From the NCBI RefSeq assembly GCF_003568845.1, contig NZ_CP030127.1:434001-498000 (forward strand): DNA of 64,000 nucleotides. The letters are read 5' to 3'. The stretch is from Indioceanicola profundi (GTDB lineage Bacteria; Pseudomonadota; Alphaproteobacteria; Azospirillales; Azospirillaceae). The notes beneath the pieces are model-generated. The model was not told the DNA's origin and did not search any database. It saw nothing but the letters and a program-made list of their open reading frames with translations. The position numbers and the translations under genes were made by a program. Shown one piece after another: positions 8,015 through 19,084 of this stretch. Each line of letters opens with the position of its first letter. The stretch's first letter is position 1.

Positions 8015-10705
8015 ATGAAGAGGCTTTCGGGGAAACTGTTGGTGGCGACTGCACTGAGCGCCGGGGTCCTGGCGGGGATGCCTGCGGTAGCCCAGCAGCA
8101 GCCAGGCACGGGACTTGAGGAAATCGTAGTCACCGGCAGCCGCATCAAGCGCGAGGACATCACCGGCGTCGGGCCTGCCACGGTGCTCACCAACGAGTTC
8201 ATCCAGAGCACGGGCATCGCCAGCGTAGAGACCCTGCTCCAGCGCCTGCCGTCCAGCGCCGGTTTCGCCGGAAACCAGACCAGCGCCTACTGGACCAGCA
8301 ATGGCTGGGGCACTGCCCAGGTCAACCTGCGTGGTCTAGGCGCCAATCGCACCCTCGTTCTCCTTAACGGGCGGCGCATTGTGCCGGGCGGCACCGGGGC
8401 CAACAGTTCTCCCGACCTGAACACGATCCCGGTGTCGATCATCGAGCGCATTGACGTTCTCAAGGACGGTGCATCCGCCATCTACGGCGCCGACGCTGTC
8501 GCCGGTGTCGTCAACGTGATCACGCGCGACGACTTCGAGGGAGTGGAGGTCTCGGCCAAGTACGGCATCACCGAGGAGGGCGATGGCGAGGAAAAGAGCG
8601 CCGATCTCACCTGGGGATTGTCCGGCGAGAAGGGGAACTTTGTCGCGTCGCTGACCTACTACAAGTCCGAGCCTGTGAACATGGCCGACCGCGAACCCTG
8701 CGGCCTCGGCGAGGTGGATGGCGAGCTCGTCTGCGTGGGAAGTTCCGCCACCATTGGCGGGCGTGCCCTGCTGCCGACCGGGCAGCGGATCAACTTCAAC
8801 CAGACCCCCGGGGGCGACGGCGACTTTTTCGAGCCCTACAACGGCGCCATCCACAATTTCAACTCCAACCCCTACTTGAATGCAGTTAACCCGATCGAGC
8901 GCATCAGCGCCTCTGCATTCGGCAACATCAACGTCACTGATGACGTGAAACTGTTCACCGAACTGATGTTCACGAACCGGCAGTCGACGCAGCTGGCCAC
9001 GCCGGGCTCCTTGCGCAACCTGAGCATCCCGGCGACCAATCCCACCAACCCGACCGGCCAGGACATCATCCTCGAGCAGCGCCGCCTGATGGAACCGGGG
9101 CCGCGCGACTTCTTCCAGGATGTCGATACGTGGCGGACGGTCGTCGGCCTGACGGGGGATCTGGCGAACGGCTGGACCTGGGAGACCGCCTTCAATTGGG
9201 GTCGCACCACCGGCATCGACGGGTCCAACAACATCGCCAACCTGGATCGCGTCGGGGATACCCTCAACACGGATGTCTGCAGCTTTGCGGCCGGGGCCGC
9301 GATCCCGTGCGGCGATTACCTCGGTGCTGGAGACCTGTCCCCGGAAGTCCTCGACTACATCCTGTTCACCATGCGGGACTCCGGCGGCAATGAGCAGATC
9401 AGCGGAACCTTCGACATCACCGGTTCGCTGTTCGCACTCCCCGCCGGAGATGTCGGCTTTGCGGCAGGGGTGGTCTATCGCGAGGAGAAAGGCTGGCGTG
9501 ATCCGGATCCGCTGACGGTTCTCGGTGTCGCCAACACCAACCAGCAGGATCCGATCTCCGGCGAGTTCACGGCCAAGGAAGCCTATGTGGAATTGGCCGT
9601 TCCGGTCCTCAGCAATCTGCCCTTTGTCCAGCGCCTGGACGTCAACGCCGCTGCCCGCTACTCCGATTACGATCTGTTCGGCAGCGACGAGAACTACAAG
9701 CTCGGCCTCGACTGGCAGGTTATCGACGGGGTCCGCCTGCGTGCCACTTACGCAACCGCCTTCCGCATCCCGAACGTGCCGGAGCTCTTCGGCGGTGTCG
9801 CCGAGGGCAATCTGACGACCACCGACCCGTGCAGCGGCTACGCCAGTCTGCCCGCGGGCTCCGTGGTGGCGCAGAACTGCGCTGCCAGCGGTGTTCCGGC
9901 AGGATACCAGCAGCTGGGCAACACCATCCTGACGACGGTGGGCGGCAACGAGAACCTTGATCCTGAGAGTGCCGAGTCCTTCACGGTCGGGGCCGTGTAC
10001 CAGCCGCCTTTCGTCGAAGGGCTGACGCTCACGGTCGACTACTTCGACATCACGATCAAGGACGCCATCCGGGCGATCCCGGGCTCGACCAAGCTGGCGG
10101 TCTGCTACGAATCCGCGGGCCTGTCCCACCCGTTCTGCGGGCCTGAGCACTTCACTCGAAATGCCCTCACCGGTGACATCAACTTCCTTTCCGCCCAGCC
10201 GGTGAACACCGGCCGTGAGGAGATGAAGGGTGTCGACTTCGGGCTGATCTACGAGTTCAGCATCGGCGAATTCGCCGCGGCGATCGACTGGAACACGACC
10301 TACCTCGACACCTACACCATCACGCCGTTCCAGGGCGCTGAGGAGATCGTCTTTGACGGCTTCATCGGTGGCGGCAATGGAGGCTTCCCGCATTGGCGCT
10401 CCAACGTCAACGCGACCTTGGCGGGCGACCGCTGGAGCGGGACCTACTCTGTCCAGTGGATCGGCAAGGCGACGGACTTCAACGCGTCCGAAGGCGACAT
10501 CGGCCACCGCACGCCGAACGTCTTCTACCACAACGTCCAGGTCGGCTACGACTTCAACGACCAGGCCCGCATCGCGGTTGGCGTGGACAACCTGTTCGAC
10601 GAGGATGCGCCCTTCATCCAAAGCTGGACCGATGCGAACACGGACACCATGACCTATGACCTGCTGGGCCGCCGCGGCTATGTCCGCCTGACCTACACGT
10701 TCTAA
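8015..10705 (+). CDS. TonB-dependent outer-membrane receptor
   Basis: 896 residues. ATG 8015 follows AGGACAGGGGC and gives a signal peptide ending at AVAQQ near residue 27. A TonB-box-like EEIVVTGSRI follows, then the plug domain (VETLLQRLP, VNLRGLGANRTLVLLNG, IERIDVLKDGASAIYGADA, GVVNVITR) and a 22-strand barrel ending in aromatic YVRLTYTF. It takes up a scarce substrate at the outer membrane using TonB energy. The substrate is not fixed by sequence. Downstream PepSY and NqrF-like reductase genes point to a metal complex that is reduced after import; the adjacent hut genes and shared operator-like site suggest a link with histidine or a histidine-metal complex (inference). A hairpin separates it from the next gene. 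Confidence 0.9.
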   Translation: MKRLSGKLLVATALSAGVLAGMPAVAQQQPGTGLEEIVVTGSRIKREDITGVGPATVLTNEFIQSTGIASVETLLQRLPSSAGFAGNQTSAYWTSNGWGTAQVNLRGLGANRTLVLLNGRRIVPGGTGANSSPDLNTIPVSIIERIDVLKDGASAIYGADAVAGVVNVITRDDFEGVEVSAKYGITEEGDGEEKSADLTWGLSGEKGNFVASLTYYKSEPVNMADREPCGLGEVDGELVCVGSSATIGGRALLPTGQRINFNQTPGGDGDFFEPYNGAIHNFNSNPYLNAVNPIERISASAFGNINVTDDVKLFTELMFTNRQSTQLATPGSLRNLSIPATNPTNPTGQDIILEQRRLMEPGPRDFFQDVDTWRTVVGLTGDLANGWTWETAFNWGRTTGIDGSNNIANLDRVGDTLNTDVCSFAAGAAIPCGDYLGAGDLSPEVLDYILFTMRDSGGNEQISGTFDITGSLFALPAGDVGFAAGVVYREEKGWRDPDPLTVLGVANTNQQDPISGEFTAKEAYVELAVPVLSNLPFVQRLDVNAAARYSDYDLFGSDENYKLGLDWQVIDGVRLRATYATAFRIPNVPELFGGVAEGNLTTTDPCSGYASLPAGSVVAQNCAASGVPAGYQQLGNTILTTVGGNENLDPESAESFTVGAVYQPPFVEGLTLTVDYFDITIKDAIRAIPGSTKLAVCYESAGLSHPFCGPEHFTRNALTGDINFLSAQPVNTGREEMKGVDFGLIYEFSIGEFAAAIDWNTTYLDTYTITPFQGAEEIVFDGFIGGGNGGFPHWRSNVNATLAGDRWSGTYSVQWIGKATDFNASEGDIGHRTPNVFYHNVQVGYDFNDQARIAVGVDNLFDEDAPFIQSWTDANTDTMTYDLLGRRGYVRLTYTF

Positions 10706-10723
10706 GTCCAGGGGTCTGAACGG

Positions 10724-10749
10724 GGATCGCCGCCTCCGGGCGGCGGTCC
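10724..10749 (+). terminator. Hairpin between receptor and PepSY genes
   Basis: Arms GGATCGCCGCC and GGCGGCGGTCC pair over 11 bp (one G-T) around TCCG, followed by TTATG. It could lower expression of the downstream reductase genes relative to the receptor. Confidence 0.55.
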
Positions 10750-10804
10750 TTATGTTGGCGGGGCCGGTTCGGCCCGCGCCGAGCCTGCATCATTGGAGCT
10801 TGCC

Positions 10805-11515
10805 ATGCGCGCCGCCGCCTTGGCCCGTAAGTCGCACAAGTGGTTGACGATGCTGATCGCTATCCAGACCGTTCTCTGGGCAGTCAGCGGCCTCTACATG
10901 GTCTCGGTGCCGATCGAGATCATTCACGGCGACCATTTCGTACACGGCCATCACGAACCGGTTCCGCCGCTCGACCATGTCCGCTACGAGGTGGACGACA
11001 TCCGCCAGAGGTATGGCGAGATCCATGGCCTCCGGGTGAAGTCGCTGGCCGACCGCCCCGCCTACGTGGTGGAAACCTCAAGGGGAACGGTGCTGGTCGA
11101 TGCTGTCGAGGGCACCGAACTGTCTCCGCTGGGAGAGGAGACCATTCGGGACTTGGCGCGGCGGAACTATGTCGGAGAGGGCAGGATCACATCTGTTACG
11201 CTTCTTCAGACACTGCCGCTCGAGGTGCAGGCCCGGAAACCTCCCTTGTGGCAGGTCCAGTTCGAGGGCTGGAACAACCACACCCTCTACTTCTCGCCGA
11301 CGACAGGGGACATGGTGGCCCGCCGCCATCAACTGTGGCGCCTCTTCGACTTCGTGTGGATGTTCCACATCATGGACTACGAGTCCCGGACCGACGTGAA
11401 CAACACGCTGCTCCGGGTCGCCACGATTGTCGGCGTGCTCGCGACCGGCAGCGGTCTCTGGCTCCTGTTCTACAGCTTCCGCCGCGCGCGCCGCGCGCGT
11501 GACGCCCGCGTTTGA
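10805..11515 (+). CDS. PepSY domain membrane protein
   Basis: 236 residues from ATG 10805 (an earlier in-frame ATG at 10793 is less likely). An N-terminal membrane segment (LTMLIAIQTVLWAVSGLYMV) is followed by a periplasmic PepSY-type domain and a second membrane segment near residues 205-225. Just before the second segment lies RLFDFVWMFHIMDYESRTD; nearly the same motif occurs in the next protein, so the two are paralogues over this part. The histidine in it could bind haem or a metal (inference). It lies 13 bases before the next gene, consistent with a two-subunit trans-membrane reductase serving the upstream TonB receptor. Confidence 0.8.
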   Translation: MRAAALARKSHKWLTMLIAIQTVLWAVSGLYMVSVPIEIIHGDHFVHGHHEPVPPLDHVRYEVDDIRQRYGEIHGLRVKSLADRPAYVVETSRGTVLVDAVEGTELSPLGEETIRDLARRNYVGEGRITSVTLLQTLPLEVQARKPPLWQVQFEGWNNHTLYFSPTTGDMVARRHQLWRLFDFVWMFHIMDYESRTDVNNTLLRVATIVGVLATGSGLWLLFYSFRRARRARDARV

Positions 11516-11528
11516 CGGAGGACCGAGC

Positions 11529-13376
11529 ATGCAAACCCTCCGCATCCTTCACAAGTGGGTCGGGCTCCTGCTCGGCCTGCAGTTCGTCCTCTGGGCGCTG
11601 AGCGGCGCCATGATGGCGCTGATCGACCATCACGCCGTCTTGGGCGACCACACGCGCCGTTCCGCTCCACCATTGGCACTCTCGGCCTCCGTACCGGCCC
11701 TGTCGATTGCGGATATCCATGCCCTTGTCGGGCCGGACGCAACCGGTCCCCTGCGTCTGCGCCCCTTGCTCGACCGGTTCGTCTATGAGGTATCCACCGC
11801 CGACGGCGTTCGGCTTCTCGCGGCGGAAGACGGTAGTGACGTGGTTGTCGACCGAGCCCTGGCACACCGCATTGCCGAGCAGGACTATTCGGGCGCGGGA
11901 CAGGTCGTGTCCGTCGACCGGATGGAAGAGACAACGCTTGAGGTACGGAACCACGAAGCTCCCATCTGGCGCGTCGCCTTCGATGACGAAGAGAACACGA
12001 CGCTCTACGTCGCCGCCGAAACGGGCCGGATCCTGGAGCGCCGGAACGACAGCTGGCGGCTGTTCGATTTCTTCTGGATGCTCCACATCATGGACTACAC
12101 GGAGCGCCAGAGCTTCAATCACCCTCTCATCATCCTGGCCACCGTTTCGGCCGTGTGGCTCTCGTTCAGCGGCCTGTTCCTAATCTTCGACAGCTTCTCC
12201 TGGCGGGACTTCAACCCTGGGCTAGCCATGCGGCGGCTGCGGGGCCGCGGCGTGCCGGTTGCCGTCTGGGCGGGCGGTCAGCCGTCCCGGACGGTGGATC
12301 TGCCGGAAGGTGCAACCTACTTCGACGCGCTGAGCGCCGAGGGCGTTCGACTTCCGTCCAACTGTGGCGGCGGGGGCAGCTGCGGCCTGTGCCGGGTCGA
12401 ACTCGGCCCCGACGCGCCGATCACCGATGCGGACCGCTACCACATCGGGCCGCAGGATCTTCAGCGAGGCGCTCGCCTGGCCTGTCGCCATCACGTTGTT
12501 GCTGGGGCAGAGGTCGGCGTGCCCAACGAGGCGCTGGACACCGAGGGTCATACCGCGACAGTGCTGTCCACGCGCTATCTCAGTCCCTTCATCAAGGAAG
12601 TCCACCTGCGCCTCGATGACGGGACGGCGCTAAATTACCGGGCCGGGCAGTTCGTGCAGCTGGAAATTCCGGCATACGAAACATCGCCCGCGCGCTTCGA
12701 GCCGCCGGTGAACTGGCAGACCGATTGGGAACGCCTGCGCCTTCCCGAGCGACTTGTGCACGAGGGTGGGATCCACCGGTCCTACTCACTCGCCACACAC
12801 CCTTCGGAGGCGCCAAGCGAGTTGGTGCTGAACGTGCGGTTCATGCCCTCATCTACCCCGGACAAGGTACCGTGCGGCGCTGGGTCCAGCTACGTCTTCG
12901 GCCTACGACCTGGCGAGAAGGTCCGCGTCTTCGGTCCGTTCGGCGCGTTTGCAGCCAGCGACTCCGGCCGGGAAATCATTGCCATCGGCGGCGGTGCCGG
13001 AATGGCGCCGCTCAGAGCCATCATCCGCGACGAGCTCCTCCGCAAGGGAACCTTCCGTCGGATTTCCTACTGGTACGGCGCCCGTTCGGCGCGGGATATC
13101 CTGTACCGGGATGAGTTCGACAGGCTGGCGGAAGCGTCGTCGAACTTCACCTGGACCGTCGCCCTGTCCGAGCCGGAAGCAGGGGATAGCTGGCGCGGAC
13201 CTGTTGGCCTGATCCACGAAGTCGTGCGGAACCAGTACCTCGCCAAGCATCCGAATCTGGCCGAATGCGAGTTCCTGGTCTGTGGCCCGCCTGCCATGCT
13301 GAAAGCCGTGCTGGCCATGTTGGAGGACCTTGGCGTGCCTCGGGACCGCATCGCCTTCGACGATTTCGGTATTTGA
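11529..13376 (+). CDS. PepSY membrane domain fused to NqrF-like 2Fe-2S/FAD/NADH reductase
   Basis: 615 residues from ATG 11529. Residues 1-~225 repeat the layout of the preceding PepSY protein, including RLFDFFWMLHIMDYTERQS. Then comes a plant-type ferredoxin domain with ligands in SNCGGGGSCGLCRV and a fourth cysteine in ARLACRHHV. The C-terminal ~300 residues follow NqrF closely: RSYSLATHP (FAD), IAIGGGAGMAPLRAII, ISYWYGARSARDILY, ECEFLVCGPPAM (NADH) and the terminal AFDDFGI. NqrF moves electrons from NADH through FAD and 2Fe-2S into a membrane partner; here the partner appears to be the PepSY part of the same chain. No other nqr genes are present. Likely role: NADH-driven reduction of a periplasmic metal complex (inference). 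Confidence 0.85.
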   Translation: MQTLRILHKWVGLLLGLQFVLWALSGAMMALIDHHAVLGDHTRRSAPPLALSASVPALSIADIHALVGPDATGPLRLRPLLDRFVYEVSTADGVRLLAAEDGSDVVVDRALAHRIAEQDYSGAGQVVSVDRMEETTLEVRNHEAPIWRVAFDDEENTTLYVAAETGRILERRNDSWRLFDFFWMLHIMDYTERQSFNHPLIILATVSAVWLSFSGLFLIFDSFSWRDFNPGLAMRRLRGRGVPVAVWAGGQPSRTVDLPEGATYFDALSAEGVRLPSNCGGGGSCGLCRVELGPDAPITDADRYHIGPQDLQRGARLACRHHVVAGAEVGVPNEALDTEGHTATVLSTRYLSPFIKEVHLRLDDGTALNYRAGQFVQLEIPAYETSPARFEPPVNWQTDWERLRLPERLVHEGGIHRSYSLATHPSEAPSELVLNVRFMPSSTPDKVPCGAGSSYVFGLRPGEKVRVFGPFGAFAASDSGREIIAIGGGAGMAPLRAIIRDELLRKGTFRRISYWYGARSARDILYRDEFDRLAEASSNFTWTVALSEPEAGDSWRGPVGLIHEVVRNQYLAKHPNLAECEFLVCGPPAMLKAVLAMLEDLGVPRDRIAFDDFGI

Positions 13377-13382
13377 CCGCCA

Positions 13383-13411
13383 GCGGCATTCGTTCGATGA
13401 TTGAATGCCGC
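13383..13411 (+). terminator. Stem-loop after the PepSY-NqrF gene
   Basis: Arms GCGGCATTC and GAATGCCGC pair perfectly (9 bp) around an 11-base loop, 6 bases after the stop, separating the receptor/reductase operon from hutC. Confidence 0.5.
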
Positions 13412-13485
13412 CTGGAGCGTGCTGTCGAATGCGAGCATCCTGTGTGCATGCGGCTACTAGGGCGGGCGCATAGGGTGCCGTTCAC

Positions 13486-14211
13486 GTGGAGGCCACCAGC
13501 TTGTCCTTATCCATGATCCCGCTCTATCAGCAGGTTCGGCAGCACGTGCTGGAACAGATCGCATCCGGTGCCCTGAAAGTCGGGGACCGGGTGCCGTCTG
13601 AGATGGAATTGGTGCAGCAGCTGAGCACCTCCCGCATGACGGTCAACCGTGCCCTACGGGAACTGACCAATGAAGGCGTGCTCGTTCGAGTTCAGGGAGT
13701 CGGCACCTTCGTCGGCGACCGCAAGGCGCACGGCCATCCTTTGAAGATCCGCAGCATCGCGGACGAGGTCAAAGAGCGTGGAGGAACCTATAGCGCCCGC
13801 GTGCTCGCGGTGGAAAAGACGCATGCCGGTGACACGCTCGCCAGGACGTTCGGGATCGCGCCGGGTGCTGCGCTCTACCGGTCCTCGATTGTCCACCAGG
13901 AAAACGACATTCCGCTTCAGCTTGAGGAGCGGTTCGTGAATCCGGCACTGGCACCCGATTATGTCCGGGCCGACTTCAGCCGCATGACGCCGTACGAGTA
14001 CCTGATTAAAGTGGCGCCGCTGCAGGAGGTCGAGCACGTCGTCCGTGCCGTGATGCCGAGCATCCAGACGAGAGAGCACCTCCACATGGCCGCGGGGGAA
14101 CCCTGCCTGCTCATCCATCGCCGCACCTGGACCGACGGGCAACTCGCAACGGTCGCCGACTTGTACCATCCGGCGTCACGCTACGAACTTTCCGGCCGCT
14201 TCCGCCCCTAA
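13486..14211 (+). CDS. hutC: Histidine utilization repressor HutC (GntR family)
   Basis: 241 residues from GTG 13486; an ATG at 13513 is the alternative start. The N-terminal winged helix reads PLYQQVRQHVLEQIASGALK, DRVPSEMELVQQLSTSRMTV and VRVQGVGTFVGDRK, typical of the HutC/FarR branch of GntR regulators. The C-terminal UTRA ligand-binding domain (from about residue 90) includes LQLEERFVNPALAPDY. HutC represses histidine catabolic genes and is released by urocanate. It sits directly upstream of hutF-hutU-hutH, and a perfect palindrome of HutC type precedes hutF. Confidence 0.92.
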   Translation: MEATSLSLSMIPLYQQVRQHVLEQIASGALKVGDRVPSEMELVQQLSTSRMTVNRALRELTNEGVLVRVQGVGTFVGDRKAHGHPLKIRSIADEVKERGGTYSARVLAVEKTHAGDTLARTFGIAPGAALYRSSIVHQENDIPLQLEERFVNPALAPDYVRADFSRMTPYEYLIKVAPLQEVEHVVRAVMPSIQTREHLHMAAGEPCLLIHRRTWTDGQLATVADLYHPASRYELSGRFRP

Positions 14212-14263
14212 GAAGCCCCCTTCCGGCGTGAGGCGCAAGTCGCTCTTCCCGGCTCGAGCCATG

Positions 14264-14275
14264 TTGTATATACAA
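14264..14275. promoter_or_regulatory. HutC operator upstream of hutF
   Basis: TTGTATATACAA is a perfect 12-base palindrome, 41 bases before the hutF ATG and 52 after the hutC stop. It matches the known HutC-type site pattern (TTGTAT...ACAA). A second palindrome, CATGTACATG (14277-14286), follows at once. Confidence 0.65.
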
Positions 14276-14316
14276 GCATGTACATGTTGCGGCCTGCTGC
14301 CGATGAAAGGAATTCC

Positions 14317-15687
14317 ATGCCGTCCTACTTCGCCGAGGCGGTGCGCTTGCCGAATGGCTGGGCCTGTGATGTCCGCCTGCATGTGGACGCTGACGGCATC
14401 ATTGCCGCGGTGGAACCTGGGGCTTCAGCAGCAGGCGCTGAACGCCTGTCCGGTCCGGTAATCCCGGGTATGCCCAACCTGCACTCGCACGCATTCCAGC
14501 GTGCGATGGCCGGGCTGGCGGAGCGTGGAAGCCACACGGGCGACACCTTCTGGACTTGGCGGCAGACCATGTACCGCTTCCTGGAGCGGTTGACGCCCGA
14601 GGACAACCGAGCGATTGCCTGCCAGCTTTATGTGGAGATGCTCAAGGGCGGCTACACCACCGTTGGCGAGTTCCACTACCTGCACAACGATCCCCAGGGA
14701 CATGCCTACATGGACCCGGCGTCCATGGCGTCGGGCATCCTTTCCGCAGCCCAGGAGGCGGGCATTGGTCTGACCTTGCTGCCCGTCCTCTACATGACGG
14801 GCAGCTTTGACGGCCGTCCGCTCGTCGGCGGGCAGAGGCGCTTCGCCCATACGCCCGACAGCGTACTGCGCCTCACCGAGAAGCTGCTGGGCGAAGCGCC
14901 TCCCGAAGTTCGGGTCGGCTTGGCACCTCATAGCCTGCGGGCGGTGCCGCTGGACGCGATGCGCGAGGCCCTGGCCGGGCTGGACGCGCTGGACCGTCAC
15001 GCCCCCATACATATCCACGTGGCTGAGCAGCCGGGAGAGGTCGCTGATTGTCTTGCTGCTTTGGGCAAGCGGTCGGTGGAACTCCTTCTGGACAGCATGG
15101 ACGTCACACCGCGCTGGACGTTGATCCACGCCACCCACATGACCGAGGCGGAAACCCGCCGTGCTGCAGCCACGGGCGCCACGGTCGGTCTCTGTCCCTC
15201 CACCGAGGCGAACCTGGGGGATGGGCTTTTTCAGTTCCTGACCTTCCTGGAAGCCGGTGGGGCGTTCGGCATAGGCACGGATAGCCACGTCAGCCTCGAC
15301 GCCCGGGAGGAACTCCGCTGGCTCGACTACGGCCAGCGCCTCCGGTCGGGCAAGCGCGCCATGCCGGTCATGGGGGACGCACACGTCGGCGCCCGACTCT
15401 GGCTGGAAGCAGTTGCTGGCGGGGCGCGATCGCTGGGTCACGCGACCGGACATATCACCGTTGGGCACCGGGCCGACCTCGTCGTGCTTGACCCCGACCA
15501 CCCTTCGCTTGCTGGCCGCGAGGGCGACCAGCTGCTGGACGCGCTGGTCTTCGTGAACGCAGGCGCCAGCCCGATCCGGCATGTCATGGCAAGAGGGCGG
15601 ATGGTCATCGCGGATGGTCGGCACCCTGACGAGGAGGCAATCGCGGCGCGCTATCGGGCCGCGCTGTCACGCCTGCTTGCCGAATGA
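14317..15687 (+). CDS. hutF: Formimidoylglutamate deiminase HutF
   Basis: 456 residues from ATG 14317, preceded by GAAAGGAATTCC. This amidohydrolase converts N-formimidoyl-L-glutamate to N-formyl-L-glutamate and ammonia in the five-step histidine pathway. Metal-site motifs are visible in order: HSHAFQRAMAG after the first strand, IHIHVAEQPGEV, LIHATHMT, and GTDSHVSLDARE with the catalytic Asp. HutF would normally work with HutG (N-formylglutamate deformylase), which is not in the window. The operator palindrome lies just upstream; hutU follows after 41 bases. Confidence 0.93.
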   Translation: MPSYFAEAVRLPNGWACDVRLHVDADGIIAAVEPGASAAGAERLSGPVIPGMPNLHSHAFQRAMAGLAERGSHTGDTFWTWRQTMYRFLERLTPEDNRAIACQLYVEMLKGGYTTVGEFHYLHNDPQGHAYMDPASMASGILSAAQEAGIGLTLLPVLYMTGSFDGRPLVGGQRRFAHTPDSVLRLTEKLLGEAPPEVRVGLAPHSLRAVPLDAMREALAGLDALDRHAPIHIHVAEQPGEVADCLAALGKRSVELLLDSMDVTPRWTLIHATHMTEAETRRAAATGATVGLCPSTEANLGDGLFQFLTFLEAGGAFGIGTDSHVSLDAREELRWLDYGQRLRSGKRAMPVMGDAHVGARLWLEAVAGGARSLGHATGHITVGHRADLVVLDPDHPSLAGREGDQLLDALVFVNAGASPIRHVMARGRMVIADGRHPDEEAIAARYRAALSRLLAE

Positions 15688-15728
15688 GGCCCGCCGTCCC
15701 AACAATCTCAGAGTAAGACGAGGAATCC

Positions 15729-17414
<1,686 letters not shown>

Positions 17415-17429
17415 ACCGCGGGACACATC

Positions 17430-18953
17430 ATGCAGACCATTCGCGTACATCCAGGTCGTCTGACGCTTTCCGACATCAAGCTGGTTCTGGCGGGCCCCGT
17501 CCGCCTCAGCATCGACCCGGTAGACATGGAACGTGCCGCCGCATCGTCCCGCACCGTGATGGAGGTGATGGCTGCCGGAGAGGTCGCTTACGGGATCAAT
17601 ACGGGGTTCGGCCTTCTAGCCAAGACCCGGATCGAGCCGGACCAACTCGCGCTGCTCCAGCGTAACCTTGTCCTCAGTCACGCGACCGGAACCGGTCCGC
17701 TCCTACCCGACGAGGTGGTGCGGCTGGTCATTGTCTTGAAGGTCAACAGCCTGCTGCGTGGCTATTCGGGGGTGCGGCCAGAGGTGATCGCGGCCCTGGC
17801 GCAGCTTCTGGAGCGCGAGGTCTATCCCTGCATTCCGGCCAAGGGGTCCGTAGGCGCATCCGGTGACTTGGCGCCGCTGGCGCACATGGTCGCCCCCATG
17901 ATCGGCTGGGGTGAGGTGCGGATAAAGGGAGAAGTCCTGCCCGCCGCCAAGGCGATGGAGGCCGCGGGCCTGAGCTTGCTGGAACTGGGGCCCAAGGAGG
18001 GACTGGCGTTGCTCAACGGCACGCAAGTCTCGACCGCCCTGGCTCTGGCCGGACTGTTCGCCGCTGAGCGCGTTTTCGATGCGGCGCTAGTTGCGGGTGC
18101 CATGTCGGTGGATGCTGCGCGGGGCAGCGACACGCCCTTCGACCCGCGCATCCATGAGCTACGTGGCCAGCGTGGCCAGATCGATGTAGCCGCCGCCTAT
18201 CGTGAGCTCCTGGCGGGTAGCGCCATTCGCGAGAGCCACCACGATTGCCCGCGTGTCCAGGACCCCTACTGTCTGCGGTGCCAGCCTCAGGTCATGGGAG
18301 CATGTCTGGACCAGCTTCGGTTCGCCGCCGGGACACTTGGAATCGAGGCCAACGCTGTCACCGACAACCCTCTGGTCTTCCCCGGTGACGGCGCCATCCT
18401 GTCCGGCGGCAATTTCCACGCCGAACCCGTGGCCATGGCCGCCGACCAGATTGCCCTGGCCCTGGCGGAGATCGGCAACCTGTCCGAACGGCGCAGCGCC
18501 ATGCTGGTGGACCCCAACCACAACGGTGGGCTACCGGCCTTCCTGGTCAAGGACGGCGGAGTGAATTCCGGATTCATGATCGCCCAGGTAACGGCGGCTG
18601 CATTGGCGTCGGAGAACAAGGGCTTGGCACACCCGGCCAGCGTGGATAGCATCCCCACCTCGGCCAACCAGGAGGATCATGTCTCCATGGCCACTTGGGC
18701 GGCACGGCGCACGTTGGACATGGCTGACAACGCTGCGGGCATCGTCGCGGTCGAAACCTTGGCGGCCGCGCAGGGGATTGATTTTCACCGGCCTCTGCGC
18801 TCCTCGAGCAGGTTGGAAGCGATTCATGCCAGCCTTCGATCTCTCGTGCCCTTCTGGGACCGGGACCGCTACTTCGCCCCGGATATCGCAGCGACTAAGA
18901 TCCTGATGGCTGAGGGCGGGCTAGCGTCTGGCGTCAACTGGCTGGAGAAGTAA
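17430..18953 (+). CDS. hutH: Histidine ammonia-lyase HutH
   Basis: 507 residues. It removes ammonia from L-histidine to give urocanate, the first step of the pathway. The MIO prosthetic group is formed from Ala-Ser-Gly in [13 protein letters not shown] (residues 143-145). Other family marks: [14 protein letters not shown] near the start, [39 protein letters not shown] and SSRLEAIHA. The start overlaps nothing and is 15 bases after hutU. No imidazolonepropionase gene (hutI) follows, so the third step must be encoded elsewhere. Confidence 0.97.
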   Translation: MQTIRVHPGRLTLSDIKLVLAGPVRLSIDPVDMERAAASSRTVMEVMAAGEVAYGINTGFGLLAKTRIEPDQLALLQRNLVLSHATGTGPLLPDEVVRLVIVLKVNSLLRGYSGVRPEVIAALAQLLEREVYPCIPAKGSVGASGDLAPLAHMVAPMIGWGEVRIKGEVLPAAKAMEAAGLSLLELGPKEGLALLNGTQVSTALALAGLFAAERVFDAALVAGAMSVDAARGSDTPFDPRIHELRGQRGQIDVAAAYRELLAGSAIRESHHDCPRVQDPYCLRCQPQVMGACLDQLRFAAGTLGIEANAVTDNPLVFPGDGAILSGGNFHAEPVAMAADQIALALAEIGNLSERRSAMLVDPNHNGGLPAFLVKDGGVNSGFMIAQVTAAALASENKGLAHPASVDSIPTSANQEDHVSMATWAARRTLDMADNAAGIVAVETLAAAQGIDFHRPLRSSSRLEAIHASLRSLVPFWDRDRYFAPDIAATKILMAEGGLASGVNWLEK

Positions 18954-19084
18954 GGCAACTCCGCTCTGAGACCGGCCCTATCTTAATTGGCACCGGGCCT
19001 GATTGCGGAGGCAGCCTGTTGCCCTGCTGGGCTCACTGCCCGGAGTTCAGACCTCTGCCCATCAAGCGCAATAGGAAAGTTATC

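Noticed and set aside
8336-10621. 761-codon frame antisense to the TonB receptor
   Set aside because: It mirrors the codon pattern of a GC-rich real gene; residue content (Val/Arg/Asp/Gly-rich, no motifs) is that of an antisense shadow.
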